NCBI GenBank assembly: GCA_023700805.1
Contig: JAMPYF010000033.1
Coordinates: 1-49,758 of the forward strand
Direction of reading: 5' to 3'
Length of the DNA: 49,758 nt
Source: Sulfuritalea sp.
GTDB lineage: Bacteria; Pseudomonadota; Gammaproteobacteria; Burkholderiales; Rhodocyclaceae
Shown here piece after piece: positions 27,271 through 35,286 of the stretch. Position 1 is the stretch's first letter, and every line of letters begins with the position of its first letter. Position numbers and translations under genes: made by a program. The notes beneath the pieces are model-generated. The model was given only the letters and a program-made list of their open reading frames with translations. It made no database searches and was not told the origin of the DNA.

Positions 27271-27318
27271 CGCACATTATATCAAACTAATGTGCGTCAT
27301 ACAATACTTTAAGTATTG
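27271..27318 (-). promoter_or_regulatory. hipBA promoter with two overlapping palindromic operators
   Basis: Minus-strand TTGTAT (27304-27299) and TATAAT (27281-27276) are 17 bp apart. A perfect dyad CGCACATTA-8-TAATGTGCG (27271-27296) covers the -10, with the same 8-bp spacing as the E. coli hipBA operator (TATCC-N8-GGATA, known). A second palindrome, CAATACTTTAAGTATTG (27302-27318), overlaps the -35. Confidence 0.7.
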
Positions 27319-27324
27319 CAGACC

Positions 27325-27624
27325 TCAAAAGCTCAGCGGATCCTTGTCAATTAGCCTGACCTCGGAAAGCCTCCTGACTTTCTGCCGGAGGGCGTCGCGA
27401 GCAGGTTTGTTTTTGGGGTCCGAAATAACGCGCGGTTTATCGTTGGCGATTTCGTCCAACATTTCTCCCACAACGCATAATTCCGCATCAGTCTTTGCGC
27501 GCAACTCAACGCATTTCTGCTCCAACTCTCTAGCGTAGTTTTTCCAGGAGGCGGCCGATTCAGCGGCAGCTTCAGCCCGCCCCTTGTTGAACATTGCCAT
27601 CGTAAAGTCATTTCCGCCGCTCAT
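27325..27624 (-). CDS. hypothetical protein
   Basis: 99 residues, no family recognised. It is charged and probably helical, with a coiled-coil-prone middle (AEAAAESAASWKNYARELEQ, KCVELRAKTDAELCV) and no signal or membrane segment. AAGG lies upstream of the ATG at 27624. It starts 16 bp after the preceding small gene on the same strand, suggesting a two-gene unit in the islet. Codon use is less GC-biased than in the core genes, consistent with acquisition. Confidence 0.55.
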   Translation of the reverse strand: MSGGNDFTMAMFNKGRAEAAAESAASWKNYARELEQKCVELRAKTDAELCVVGEMLDEIANDKPRVISDPKNKPARDALRQKVRRLSEVRLIDKDPLSF

Positions 27625-27640
27625 GATCTACCGCCTTTCA

Positions 27641-27892
27641 CTAATGCTCGCTATTTGGATTGCTATCTGGCGTATTTTCTGTGCGACGAGGCGCTGGGAC
27701 CGTTTGCGTATCCTTACCAACCCTATTCGCCAACCCCGCCTTGGCATCGTTCTTGATGACCGCGCCCACCGCCATCATGTTCTTCTCGAAGTCGCCATGA
27801 TCGCTATGACCCTTGTGCGCCACCCAGTTCAACACTTTGGCCGGCAATATATCGATGACGTCGCAGCATTTGTCGATCACGGTGTAAATCAT
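27641..27892 (-). CDS. hypothetical small protein, start uncertain
   Basis: At least 83 residues from the ATG at 27892 (MIYTVIDKCCDVIDILPAKV). The frame is open further upstream, where it encodes a hydrophobic stretch (STAALCSLVIVYCAM) that would make a membrane anchor if translation began at a TTG near 27940. The C-terminus is polar and likely disordered (DTQTVPAPRRTENTPDSNPN). No family recognised; no clear ribosome site. The 133 bp between this start and the transglycosylase gene hold nothing else recognisable. Confidence 0.4.
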   Translation of the reverse strand: MIYTVIDKCCDVIDILPAKVLNWVAHKGHSDHGDFEKNMMAVGAVIKNDAKAGLANRVGKDTQTVPAPRRTENTPDSNPNSEH

Positions 27893-28025
27893 AGCGCAGT
27901 ACACGATGACCAGGGAGCAAAGGGCGGCAGTCGAATTCAATTCGCATAGCCGCCGTTTTATGAACTTGGCGTACCGCCTCGGCGGCTTCGTCACCGGACG
28001 CGCAAGCGCGGCCCGCCCACCTCGC

Positions 28026-28871
28026 CTAAATCCTGTCCGCCCCCGCAAACCCAGCGAAGAACAGCACTCGCCGCACGTAGCCCTGGGTTTCGCGGTAAGG
28101 CGGGATGCCGTCATGGCGGTCGACCGCGCCTTCGCCGGCGTTGTAGGCGGCGGCGACTCGTTCCCAGTCGCCGGCGTAGCGCGACTTGAGCCAGCGCAGG
28201 TAGGCCAGGCCGCCCTTGATATTGGCCTCGGCATCGAAGGGCATCGTGACGCCGAAACGTTCCTGGGTGCCCGGTATCAGTTGCATCACGCCTTGCGCGT
28301 TCTTGGGTGAGACGGCCTGCGCGTCGAGGTTGGATTCGGCCATGGCGATGGCCAGCGCGATGCGCACATCGATGCCGTAGCGCTCGGCGTGGCGGCGGAT
28401 CAGGGCGGCCACCTTGCGCTTGGCCGGCGACAGGGCCGACAGGTAGCCGTCGAGATCGAAGGATTCGACGTCGGGGCCGACGTCGATCGTGCGGCAGTCG
28501 TCCAGCAGCGGCGCACTGACGACCGACCGGTCGAACTGTTCGAAGGCGGCGTGATGCCCGAGCCGCGCCGCCAGCGCAAAATAGGCGTTGGCCAGCGGCG
28601 GATTGCGCAGGTAGGCCGGCCCGCGGGCGAGTACCCGCGCGAGGCGGAAATAGCCTTCGGAACTGCCCATGATGCCGGCTTCGCAGTAGAGCTTGACCGC
28701 CAGGCGCGGATTGCGTTGCAGCCCGCTTCCCGCTTCGACCGCCAGCCCCTGCTCCAGCGTCGCCGTGACGCGCGGCGCCTCGATGTCGGCGCGATCGGCG
28801 GCGCGCGCCATCGCCACCGCCAGCAGTGCGGCGCAGCCCAGCAACAGCAGTCGGCAAGCGCGGAGTCTCAC
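28026..28871 (-). CDS. lytic transglycosylase (SLT domain) with Sel1-like repeat
   Basis: 281 residues starting at GTG. A cleavable signal peptide (RLLLLGCAALLAVAMARA) sends it to the periplasm. Residues ~50-110 resemble Sel1/TPR-like helical repeats (RLAVKLYCEAGIMGSSEGYF, RLARVLARGPAYLRNPPLAN). The C-terminal SLT domain has the catalytic Glu179 in AMAESNLDAQ, followed by GVMQLIPGTQERFGV and AAYNAGEGAV. It cleaves peptidoglycan to 1,6-anhydromuramyl products. It ends the islet; the decarboxylase gene lies 14 bp upstream on the same strand. Confidence 0.9.
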   Translation of the reverse strand: MRLRACRLLLLGCAALLAVAMARAADRADIEAPRVTATLEQGLAVEAGSGLQRNPRLAVKLYCEAGIMGSSEGYFRLARVLARGPAYLRNPPLANAYFALAARLGHHAAFEQFDRSVVSAPLLDDCRTIDVGPDVESFDLDGYLSALSPAKRKVAALIRRHAERYGIDVRIALAIAMAESNLDAQAVSPKNAQGVMQLIPGTQERFGVTMPFDAEANIKGGLAYLRWLKSRYAGDWERVAAAYNAGEGAVDRHDGIPPYRETQGYVRRVLFFAGFAGADRI

Positions 28872-28885
28872 CCGGCAAGATTAGC

Positions 28886-30508
28886 TTATTTCACGGCGCT
28901 GAGGCGCTTCACGCCGGCGACGAAGCGTTGCAGGGTGTCCGACAGCACGCCGCGCGGGATCGTCACCTCGATCAACTGGAAGCGTCCGCGCGTGGCCATC
29001 GCCTTGTCCAGCGCGGCTTTCAATTCGGCGCGCGTGCCGACGCGGACGCCGTCGCCGCCCATGCCGGCGGCCATTTCGGCGAAGCCCCAGTGGCCGAGGT
29101 CGTTGAAGGAGGATTCGGGCTGGAAGGTGCGCAGCATTTCCCAACTGGCATTGTTGAACAGCAGCACGATCGGGTCCCAGCCGTAGCGGCGGCAGTTGCC
29201 GAGTTCCCAGCCGGTCATCTGGAAGGCGCCATCGCCGACCAGGATCAGCGGGCGCTGGCCGGTCGCCGCCTGCAGGCCGAGGCCGGCCGGCACGCCGTAG
29301 CCCATGGTGGCGTAATAGCCGGGCGCGACCAGGGCCGTGTGTTCGATTTCCATCGCGGTGAACAGGCAGTCGCCCATGTCCGATGCGATGGGCATCTTGC
29401 CGTGCGCCGCCATGAGGTCGTTCACCGCCGTGGCGATGTCGGTCGGCGCGATGCTCACGGCATCGGCCGGCATGCCGCGCGGAAACACCTGGCCTTGCAC
29501 CGAGAACGGCTTTTCCTCGGCCGCGACCTGTTCCAGCAGGCCGTCGACCAGCGCCGCCAGCGGCAGGTTGGGATAGGTGTGATGGCCGAGGGTGACGCGG
29601 CCGTCGAGCGCCTGGATGGTCTTGCGCATGTCGATGCGGGTTTCGGACACTGCGAAATTGGTGTCGCAGATGATTTCGCCGAGCAGGAACAGGCCGTCGG
29701 AGCCTTCAACCAGTTGCGTGACTTCGGGCAGCCCGGCGACACCCATGTAGGTGCCGACCAGCGGCGCGTCCTGGTCGGCGAGCAGGCCGCGGCCCATGAA
29801 GCTGGTCACCACCGGCAGGCCCAGGCGCCGCGCCAGCAGCGCCACCTTGTCTTCGAGGCCGAAGCGGCGCACCTCGACGCCGGCCATCAGCACCGGCGAT
29901 CTGGCTTGGCCCAGGCGCGCCAGGATTTCTTCGACGCAGGCCGCGAGCGCCTCACGGTCGACGGCCGGCGCGGCCTCGCGGATTACCGGGGCGCAGGGCT
30001 GGGCCACCATGTCGCGCGGAATCTCGATATACACGGGTTCCGAATTGCGCAGGGCATTGCCCAGCACGCGCGCGATGTCGGCCGGCGCGCGCGCCGCATC
30101 GTCGAGCTTGACCTGGTCGCAGGTGATTTCGCGGTACATCTGGAATTGCGAATCCAGGGTCTTGGCCTGGTGGTGCAGCAAGAGGCCGGAGCGCGATTCG
30201 CCCTTGCCCGGCCCGCCCGAGAGCACCACCAGCGGCGACTTCTCGGCATAGGCGGCGGCGACCGCATTGACCATGTTGAGCGCGCCGGCGCCGTAGGTCA
30301 CGGCGGCGACACCGAGGCCCAGGTGGGCGCGCGCCGCGGCGTCGGCGGCGAAGCCGACGCCCGGCTCGTGCGAGAGGGTGTAGAGCGGCAGGATCTGCGA
30401 CTGCTCGATGATGCGGAAATAAGGCAGCGCGAAATCGCCGGGGATGCCGAAGATCTGGCGGGCGCCATGATCCTTGAGGGCGTGGAGCAGGGATTCGACG
30501 AGATTCAT
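28886..30508 (-). CDS. phenylpyruvate/indolepyruvate decarboxylase (TPP enzyme)
   Basis: 540 residues. The N-terminal domain has the TPP-activating Glu in SHEPGVGFAADA and GAGALNMVNAVAAAYAEKSP; the C-terminal domain has the TPP/Mg motif LVGDGAFQMTGWELGNCRRY ending in LLFNNASWE. Sequence character fits the arylpyruvate decarboxylase group (Azospirillum IpdC and Aromatoleum Pdc). Pdc converts phenylpyruvate to phenylacetaldehyde, which an AOR oxidises to phenylacetate. The start at 30508 is chosen over an upstream ATG because the latter would run into the divergent regulator's promoter. Divergent Lrp-family gene and nearby moaA/moeA support this role; a benzoylformate or oxalyl-type substrate is less likely. 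Confidence 0.8.
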   Translation of the reverse strand: MNLVESLLHALKDHGARQIFGIPGDFALPYFRIIEQSQILPLYTLSHEPGVGFAADAAARAHLGLGVAAVTYGAGALNMVNAVAAAYAEKSPLVVLSGGPGKGESRSGLLLHHQAKTLDSQFQMYREITCDQVKLDDAARAPADIARVLGNALRNSEPVYIEIPRDMVAQPCAPVIREAAPAVDREALAACVEEILARLGQARSPVLMAGVEVRRFGLEDKVALLARRLGLPVVTSFMGRGLLADQDAPLVGTYMGVAGLPEVTQLVEGSDGLFLLGEIICDTNFAVSETRIDMRKTIQALDGRVTLGHHTYPNLPLAALVDGLLEQVAAEEKPFSVQGQVFPRGMPADAVSIAPTDIATAVNDLMAAHGKMPIASDMGDCLFTAMEIEHTALVAPGYYATMGYGVPAGLGLQAATGQRPLILVGDGAFQMTGWELGNCRRYGWDPIVLLFNNASWEMLRTFQPESSFNDLGHWGFAEMAAGMGGDGVRVGTRAELKAALDKAMATRGRFQLIEVTIPRGVLSDTLQRFVAGVKRLSAVK

Positions 30509-30599
30509 GGGCGGGCGTCCGGTGCGGGAGAAAGATGGACATTTTGACGCGGATGCTGCGCAACAAGTGTTCATACTATGGGGTGTTTCGCTTGTAACA

Positions 30600-30614
30600 T
30601 GCACGTTTCGTGCA
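30600..30614. promoter_or_regulatory. inverted repeat in the decarboxylase/Lrp divergent promoter
   Basis: TGCACG-TTT-CGTGCA is a perfect dyad 15 bp before the Lrp-type gene start and about 90 bp upstream of the decarboxylase start. A binding site for the adjacent Lrp-type regulator is the simplest reading. Confidence 0.5.
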
Positions 30615-30629
30615 CATTCATTGATTATC

Positions 30630-31151
30630 ATGCCAACTATCACCATCGACCGCTACGACCTCGCCCTGCTCGACGCGCTGCAGCGCAAGGGCAATGCCAC
30701 CAATGCCGCGCTGGGCGAAACCGTGCATCTGTCGGCCTCGCAAATCAGCCGCCGCCTGCAGCGCCTGGCCGATGCCGGCATCATCGCCGGCCATGCCGCC
30801 CTGCTCGACCCGGCGCTGCTGGGCCTCGGCGTCACCGCCTTTGCCCATGTGGTGCTGGAGCGCCACGGCAAGACGCAGTCGGATGCCTTCGAGGGCGCGG
30901 TCGCGGCCCTGCCCGAAGTGCTCGACTGCTTTTCGGTCAGCGGCGATGCCGACTACCTGCTGCGCATCGTCGCCGCCGACCTGCCGGCCTTCTCCGAACT
31001 GATGATGAAGCGCGTGCTGCGCCTGCCCGGCGTCGCCCACGTCAAGACCAATATCGCGCTGCAGAAGGTCAAGCAGACCCACGTGCTGCCTCTCGACCAC
31101 CTGACGCAGCCGGCCCGGCCGCGGCAGCAGGTCGTCTATGCCGGCGACTGA
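30630..31151 (+). CDS. Lrp/AsnC-family transcriptional regulator
   Basis: 173 residues. N-terminal helix-turn-helix (DRYDLALLDALQRKGNATNA, LGETVHLSASQISRRLQRLA) and C-terminal RAM/AsnC ligand-binding domain (~75-155; CFSVSGDADYLLRIVAADLP). Lrp-type proteins respond to amino acids, and a position divergent from an arylpyruvate decarboxylase suggests control by an aromatic amino acid. That ligand is inferred. The dyad at 30600-30614 is a likely binding site. Confidence 0.9.
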   Translation: MPTITIDRYDLALLDALQRKGNATNAALGETVHLSASQISRRLQRLADAGIIAGHAALLDPALLGLGVTAFAHVVLERHGKTQSDAFEGAVAALPEVLDCFSVSGDADYLLRIVAADLPAFSELMMKRVLRLPGVAHVKTNIALQKVKQTHVLPLDHLTQPARPRQQVVYAGD

Positions 31152-31164
31152 GCGGCCGCGGGTG

Positions 31165-31193
31165 TTGTCTCGAAGGCCCGCGCAGCTTATAGT
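31165..31193 (+). promoter_or_regulatory. moaA promoter
   Basis: TTGTCT (31165-31170) and TATAGT (31188-31193) are separated by exactly 17 bp. The predicted start is only about four bases before the moaA ATG at 31204, so the leader is too short for a molybdenum-cofactor riboswitch. Confidence 0.6.
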
Positions 31194-31203
31194 CTGAAGT
31201 CTC

Positions 31204-32289
31204 ATGAAAGCGCGAATCATTCCCATCGTCAGGGCTGTCAGAACCACGCTGCCGCCGGGCCGCGACCTCGTCGCGCCGCCCGAGGGCGAGCTCCTCGACC
31301 TGCGCGGCCGGCGCGTGCGCGACTTGCGCATTTCGGTCACCGACCGCTGCAACTTCCGCTGCGTGTATTGCATGCCGAAGGAAATCTTCGACGACGATTA
31401 CGCCTTCCTGCCGCGCAGCAAGCTGCTCTCCTTCGAGGAAATCGTGCGCATCGCCCGCATCTTCGTCGAGCAGGGCGTGGAGAAGATCCGCCTCACCGGC
31501 GGCGAGCCGCTGTTGCGCAAGCACATCGAGAACCTGATCGAGCAGCTGGCGAAGCTGCCCGTGGAAATCACCCTGACGACCAACGGCTCGCTGCTGCGCA
31601 AGAAGGCGCGGGCGCTCAAGGATGCCGGCCTGCACCGCGTCACGGTCAGCCTCGACGGCATAGCCGACGACGTGTTCAAGCGCATGAACGACGTCGATTA
31701 CGCCGTCGGCGACGTGCTCGATGGCATCGCCGCGGCGGCCGAGGTCGGCCTCGCGCCGATCAAGGTCAATTGCGTGGTCAAGCGCGGCGCCAACGACGAC
31801 CAGATCCTGCCGCTGGCGCGCCATTTCCGCGGCAGCGGCCACATCCTGCGCTTCATCGAATACATGGACGTCGGCTCATCGAATGGCTGGCGCATGGACG
31901 AGGTGGTGCCCTCGGCCGAGGTGGTCGCCCGCATCAACGCCGAATTCCCGTTGCAGGCGGTCGACGCCAACTACCCCGGCGAAGTCGCCGAGCGCTGGCG
32001 CTACGCCGACGGCGGCGGCGAGATCGGCGTCATCTCCTCGGTGACCCAGGCCTTCTGCGCCACCTGCACGCGCATCCGCCTGTCCACCGAGGGCCAGCTC
32101 TACACCTGTTTGTTCGCCCAGTCCGGCCACGACCTGCGCGCCATGCTGCGCCACGGCGCCGGCGACGAAGCTTTGCGGCGCGAAATCGCCGCGGTCTGGC
32201 GCGGGCGCGACGACCGCTATTCGGAGATCCGCACCGCCGCCACCGTCCTGCCCGGCAGCAAGGTGGAGATGTCCTACATCGGCGGCTGA
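31204..32289 (+). CDS. moaA: GTP 3',8-cyclase MoaA
   Basis: 361 residues. The radical-SAM cluster motif is CNFRCVYC (Cys49, Cys53, Cys56), followed by [16 protein letters not shown]. The C-terminal cluster cysteines lie in [20 protein letters not shown], and the protein ends in the essential Gly-Gly. MoaA starts pyranopterin synthesis from GTP. In this window it is followed by moeA, giving the first and last steps of molybdenum (or tungsten) cofactor assembly; moaC, moaE and others are not present. Confidence 0.95.
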   Translation: MKARIIPIVRAVRTTLPPGRDLVAPPEGELLDLRGRRVRDLRISVTDRCNFRCVYCMPKEIFDDDYAFLPRSKLLSFEEIVRIARIFVEQGVEKIRLTGGEPLLRKHIENLIEQLAKLPVEITLTTNGSLLRKKARALKDAGLHRVTVSLDGIADDVFKRMNDVDYAVGDVLDGIAAAAEVGLAPIKVNCVVKRGANDDQILPLARHFRGSGHILRFIEYMDVGSSNGWRMDEVVPSAEVVARINAEFPLQAVDANYPGEVAERWRYADGGGEIGVISSVTQAFCATCTRIRLSTEGQLYTCLFAQSGHDLRAMLRHGAGDEALRREIAAVWRGRDDRYSEIRTAATVLPGSKVEMSYIGG

Positions 32290-32328
32290 GGCCGCCCTTT
32301 TCGAAATTCCGTTGTTCGCCGCCACCTC

Positions 32329-33624
32329 ATGACTTCCATACTCCAAGCCTTTTCCTGCGCCGAGGATTACGACCCGAATTCCCTGCCCGTCGAGCGTGCC
32401 CGCGAACTGATCCTCGGCCTGTTGCAGCCGGTGGTCGGCCATGAACGCGTTTTCGTGCGCCAGGCGCTGGATCGCGTGCTGGCTGATGACGTCATTTCGC
32501 CGATCGACGTGCCGGCCCACGACAACTCGGCCATGGACGGCTGGGCCGTGCGCTTCGGCGATCTTGCGCCCAGCAACGAAACTGCGGGCGAAACGCGCCT
32601 GAAAAACATCGGCACCGCCTTTGCCGGCCGCGCCTTCGCCGGAAGAGTTGGCGCTGGCGAGACGGTGCGCATCATGACCGGCGGCGTGCTGCCGGAAGGC
32701 GTGGACTGCGTGGTGATCCAGGAAGTGACGAAGGTCGAGGGCGATGCCGTGATCATCCCGCCCGGCCAGCGCCAGGGGCAGAACCTGCGCCGCGCCGGCG
32801 AGGACCTGCAGGCCGGACGCCCCGCGATTCCTGCGGGCCGCAAGCTGCGCCCGGCTGAGATCGGCATCGTCGCCTCGCTGGGCATAGGCGAGGTCTCGGT
32901 GCGGCGCCGGGTGCGCGTGGCGATTTTTTCGACCGGCGACGAACTCTGTTCGATCGGCACGCCGCTGGCCGAAGGCGCCGTGTACGACAGCAACCGCTAC
33001 ACGCTGTGGGGCATGCTGACGCGCCTCGGTTGCGAGGTGATCGACATGGGCGTGGTCAGGGACGACCCGGCCGCGCTCGAAGCGGCCTTCCGCGAAGCCG
33101 CCAGTTGCGCCGATGCGATCATCACCAGCGGCGGCGTCTCGGTCGGCGAGGCCGATTTCATCAAGCAGCTGATGGCCCAGCTGGGCGAAGTCGCCTTCTG
33201 GAAAATCGCCATGAAACCGGGCCGGCCGATGGCTTTCGGCCGCATCCAGCCCGATGGAGCGGATCGGCCCGGCGCCTGGCTGTTCGGCCTGCCCGGCAAC
33301 CCGGTCGCGGTGATGGTGACCTTCTACCAGTTCGTGCAGCCGGCCATTCTCAAGCTGGCCGGCATCGATCCGGTCAGGCCCGTCCCCGGCTTTCCCGCGC
33401 GCTGCGTCGAGCCGATGAAAAAAGGCCGCGGCCGCACCGAATTCCAGCGCGGCATCCTGTTCCAGGAAAACGGCGAATGGTGCGTGCGCCCGACCGGCGC
33501 GCAAGGCTCCGGCGTGCTGCGCTCGATGGCCGACGCCGACTGCTTCATCGTGCTCGAACACGAGCGTGGATCAGTTGGCGCTGGCGAGACGGTGATGGTG
33601 CAGCTGATGAACGGGCTGGTCTAG
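32329..33624 (+). CDS. moeA: molybdopterin molybdenumtransferase MoeA
   Basis: 431 residues. Domain order is standard: N-terminal VDVPAHDNSAMDGWAVRFGD, the beta domain with RIMTGGVLPEGVDCVVIQEV, the MogA-like domain with IFSTGDELCSIG, YDSNRYTLWGML and TSGGVSVGEADF, then MKPGRPMAFG and FGLPGNPVAVMVTFYQF. MoeA inserts Mo (or W) into adenylylated molybdopterin. Two stretches, VGAGETV at ~110 and again ~10 residues before the C-terminus, are encoded by nearly identical copies of the dispersed 25-bp repeat. It lies 39 bp after moaA. Confidence 0.95.
   Translation: MTSILQAFSCAEDYDPNSLPVERARELILGLLQPVVGHERVFVRQALDRVLADDVISPIDVPAHDNSAMDGWAVRFGDLAPSNETAGETRLKNIGTAFAGRAFAGRVGAGETVRIMTGGVLPEGVDCVVIQEVTKVEGDAVIIPPGQRQGQNLRRAGEDLQAGRPAIPAGRKLRPAEIGIVASLGIGEVSVRRRVRVAIFSTGDELCSIGTPLAEGAVYDSNRYTLWGMLTRLGCEVIDMGVVRDDPAALEAAFREAASCADAIITSGGVSVGEADFIKQLMAQLGEVAFWKIAMKPGRPMAFGRIQPDGADRPGAWLFGLPGNPVAVMVTFYQFVQPAILKLAGIDPVRPVPGFPARCVEPMKKGRGRTEFQRGILFQENGEWCVRPTGAQGSGVLRSMADADCFIVLEHERGSVGAGETVMVQLMNGLV
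32643..32667 (+). repeat. dispersed 25-bp repeat, first copy inside moeA
   Basis: Full core GTTGGCGCTGGCGA followed by GACGGTG. In frame it encodes RVGAGETV directly before the conserved RIMTGG motif. Confidence 0.78.
33571..33594 (+). repeat. dispersed 25-bp repeat, second copy inside moeA
   Basis: Identical to the first moeA copy across the core and GACGGTG. It encodes SVGAGETV near the C-terminus. Confidence 0.78.
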
Positions 33625-33634
33625 CTTCCCGGCC

Positions 33635-35191
33635 TTATTCGACCGGGTCCGCGCTGCGCACCTGGCCGCGCACCTGGTTCAGGCCGACATTGAAGTCGGC
33701 CAGGCGCACGCCCATCGCCACCACGGCCGACTGTCCGGGCTTCAGGGTTCCCGGCAACTCGTATTCGCGCTGGAAGCCGGCCGCCGGCACGGCGCCGGCC
33801 ACGCGCAGCCTGGCCAACGGCAGCGGGCTGCGGTTGGTCACGCGCAGGCCGAGATTGCCCTGGCTGTCCGCGACGGTTTCGACCTGCAGGTAGTTGCCCG
33901 GATTGCGCGGCAGGTCGAGCCGCAGCAGCGCCGCGCCGGCGCGGCGCCCGACCTCCGATTCCGATCCCGCCGCCAGCCTGTAGTGGCCGATGGCCTTGGC
34001 CGGATTGCCGGCGCCCTGCGCCAGGTTGCCCAGCAGGTAATGCGCGGCGGCGGTCGGCAGCAGCTTGTTGGCATGTTCGAGGTCGCTCTGGGCGCCGGCC
34101 TTGTTGCCCAGGCGCTGACGGATCAGGCCGCGATTGAGGTAGTGGGCGTAGTAGTCGTCGTTGCGCCTGATCGCCTCGTCGTACTCGCGTTCCGCTTCCG
34201 CATTGCGCTCGAGCTTCCTCAGCGCGTCGCCGCGCAGCGCATGGAACATCGCTTCGCGCGGCTCCAGCCTGAGCGCCTGATCGGACTTGGCCAAGGCCTG
34301 CGCCGGCTGCTTGTCGAGCAGCTTGCGGCCTTCGTCGTGCGCCGCGTAGGCCGGCCTGGTCTTGCTCAGGAAGGCCAGCTTCTGCCGGTAGACGTCCTCG
34401 CCGCGGAACAACCTGGCCGGCATGCCGGCGGCCTTGGCGCGATTGGCGTCGACGCGCTCCTGCGAAGGCGGATGGCTCGCGAACATGCCTTCCAGCCAGT
34501 TCGGCTTCTTGTCGCCCGAGAGGCGGACGAAGGTCTGCTGCAGTTCGACCGCGGCCTGCGGGTCGTAGCCGGCGCGCACCATGTAGTCCATGCCGTAGCG
34601 GTCGGCTTCGAGCTCGTGCTCGCGGCTGAAGCGGAAGTTGAGCAGCATCGCGCCGCCCTGCGTGGCCACGTCGATCAGGTCGGCGGCGCGCTTGTCCGCC
34701 GTCAGCACCGAGATCACCGCGGCGCCGGCCGACAACAGCGTGCCGCGCTCCACCGCGCTGGCGCCGTGGCGGGCCGCGGCGTGGACGATTTCATGGGCCA
34801 GCACCGCCGCCAGTTCGGCCTCGCTTTTCAGCTCGGTCAGCAGGCCGCGATTGAGCGCCAGCTTGCCGCCGGGCAAGGCCCAGGCGTTGGGCACCGAATC
34901 GTTGATGATGACGAATTCGAAGGGCAGGTTCGGCCGGTCGCTGACCTTGACCAGCTTCTGCCCGACTTCATTGACATAGGCCGCGAGCGCCGGGTCGAGA
35001 ATGAACTTGCCGCCCGCCGACTGCTGGTTCTGCAGGTACTGCTTGGCGCCCATGCTGATTTCCTGCTGCTCCGAGACGAAGGCCAGCTCGGTCTTCTTGG
35101 TCACCGGATTGGTGGCGCAGCCGCTCGCCGCAAGCACGAGCAGCAGCAGGCAGCCACAATTGATGGAGCGGACCAGGGTGGATGCGTTCAT
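33635..35191 (-). CDS. M48-family metalloprotease lipoprotein with TPRs (BepA-like)
   Basis: 518 residues. The signal peptide ends in a lipobox (AASGC, Cys25), so it is a lipoprotein. The protease domain has HEIVH (133-137) and the third zinc ligand in REHELEADRYG. Residues ~280-430 form tetratricopeptide repeats (RNAEAEREYDEAIRRNDDYY, YLLGNLAQGAGNPAKAIGHY), and a C-terminal beta-rich segment follows. It resembles BepA-type periplasmic proteases that act on outer-membrane protein assembly intermediates. GGAGG lies nine bases before the ATG. It is convergent with moeA, ten bases apart. Confidence 0.88.
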   Translation of the reverse strand: MNASTLVRSINCGCLLLLVLAASGCATNPVTKKTELAFVSEQQEISMGAKQYLQNQQSAGGKFILDPALAAYVNEVGQKLVKVSDRPNLPFEFVIINDSVPNAWALPGGKLALNRGLLTELKSEAELAAVLAHEIVHAAARHGASAVERGTLLSAGAAVISVLTADKRAADLIDVATQGGAMLLNFRFSREHELEADRYGMDYMVRAGYDPQAAVELQQTFVRLSGDKKPNWLEGMFASHPPSQERVDANRAKAAGMPARLFRGEDVYRQKLAFLSKTRPAYAAHDEGRKLLDKQPAQALAKSDQALRLEPREAMFHALRGDALRKLERNAEAEREYDEAIRRNDDYYAHYLNRGLIRQRLGNKAGAQSDLEHANKLLPTAAAHYLLGNLAQGAGNPAKAIGHYRLAAGSESEVGRRAGAALLRLDLPRNPGNYLQVETVADSQGNLGLRVTNRSPLPLARLRVAGAVPAAGFQREYELPGTLKPGQSAVVAMGVRLADFNVGLNQVRGQVRSADPVE

Positions 35192-35286
35192 TCGGGGAAA
35201 CCTCCGGCGGCGCGGCGCACAGTCGCACGATTCTAAACCGGGCGATTTGCTATCCTGCGCGTTTGCATATCTGCGACGGGAACGCG

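Noticed and set aside
27274..27277. ATG at 27277 as hipB start
   Set aside because: It lies within the -10 hexamer of the only good promoter, so it would not be on the transcript.
21389..28025. CRISPR array or prophage in the islet
   Set aside because: No regularly spaced repeats, integrase, or phage structural genes; repeats are irregular and few.
31151..31204. Molybdenum-cofactor riboswitch before moaA
   Set aside because: The predicted leader is only a few bases long and the whole gap is 52 bp.
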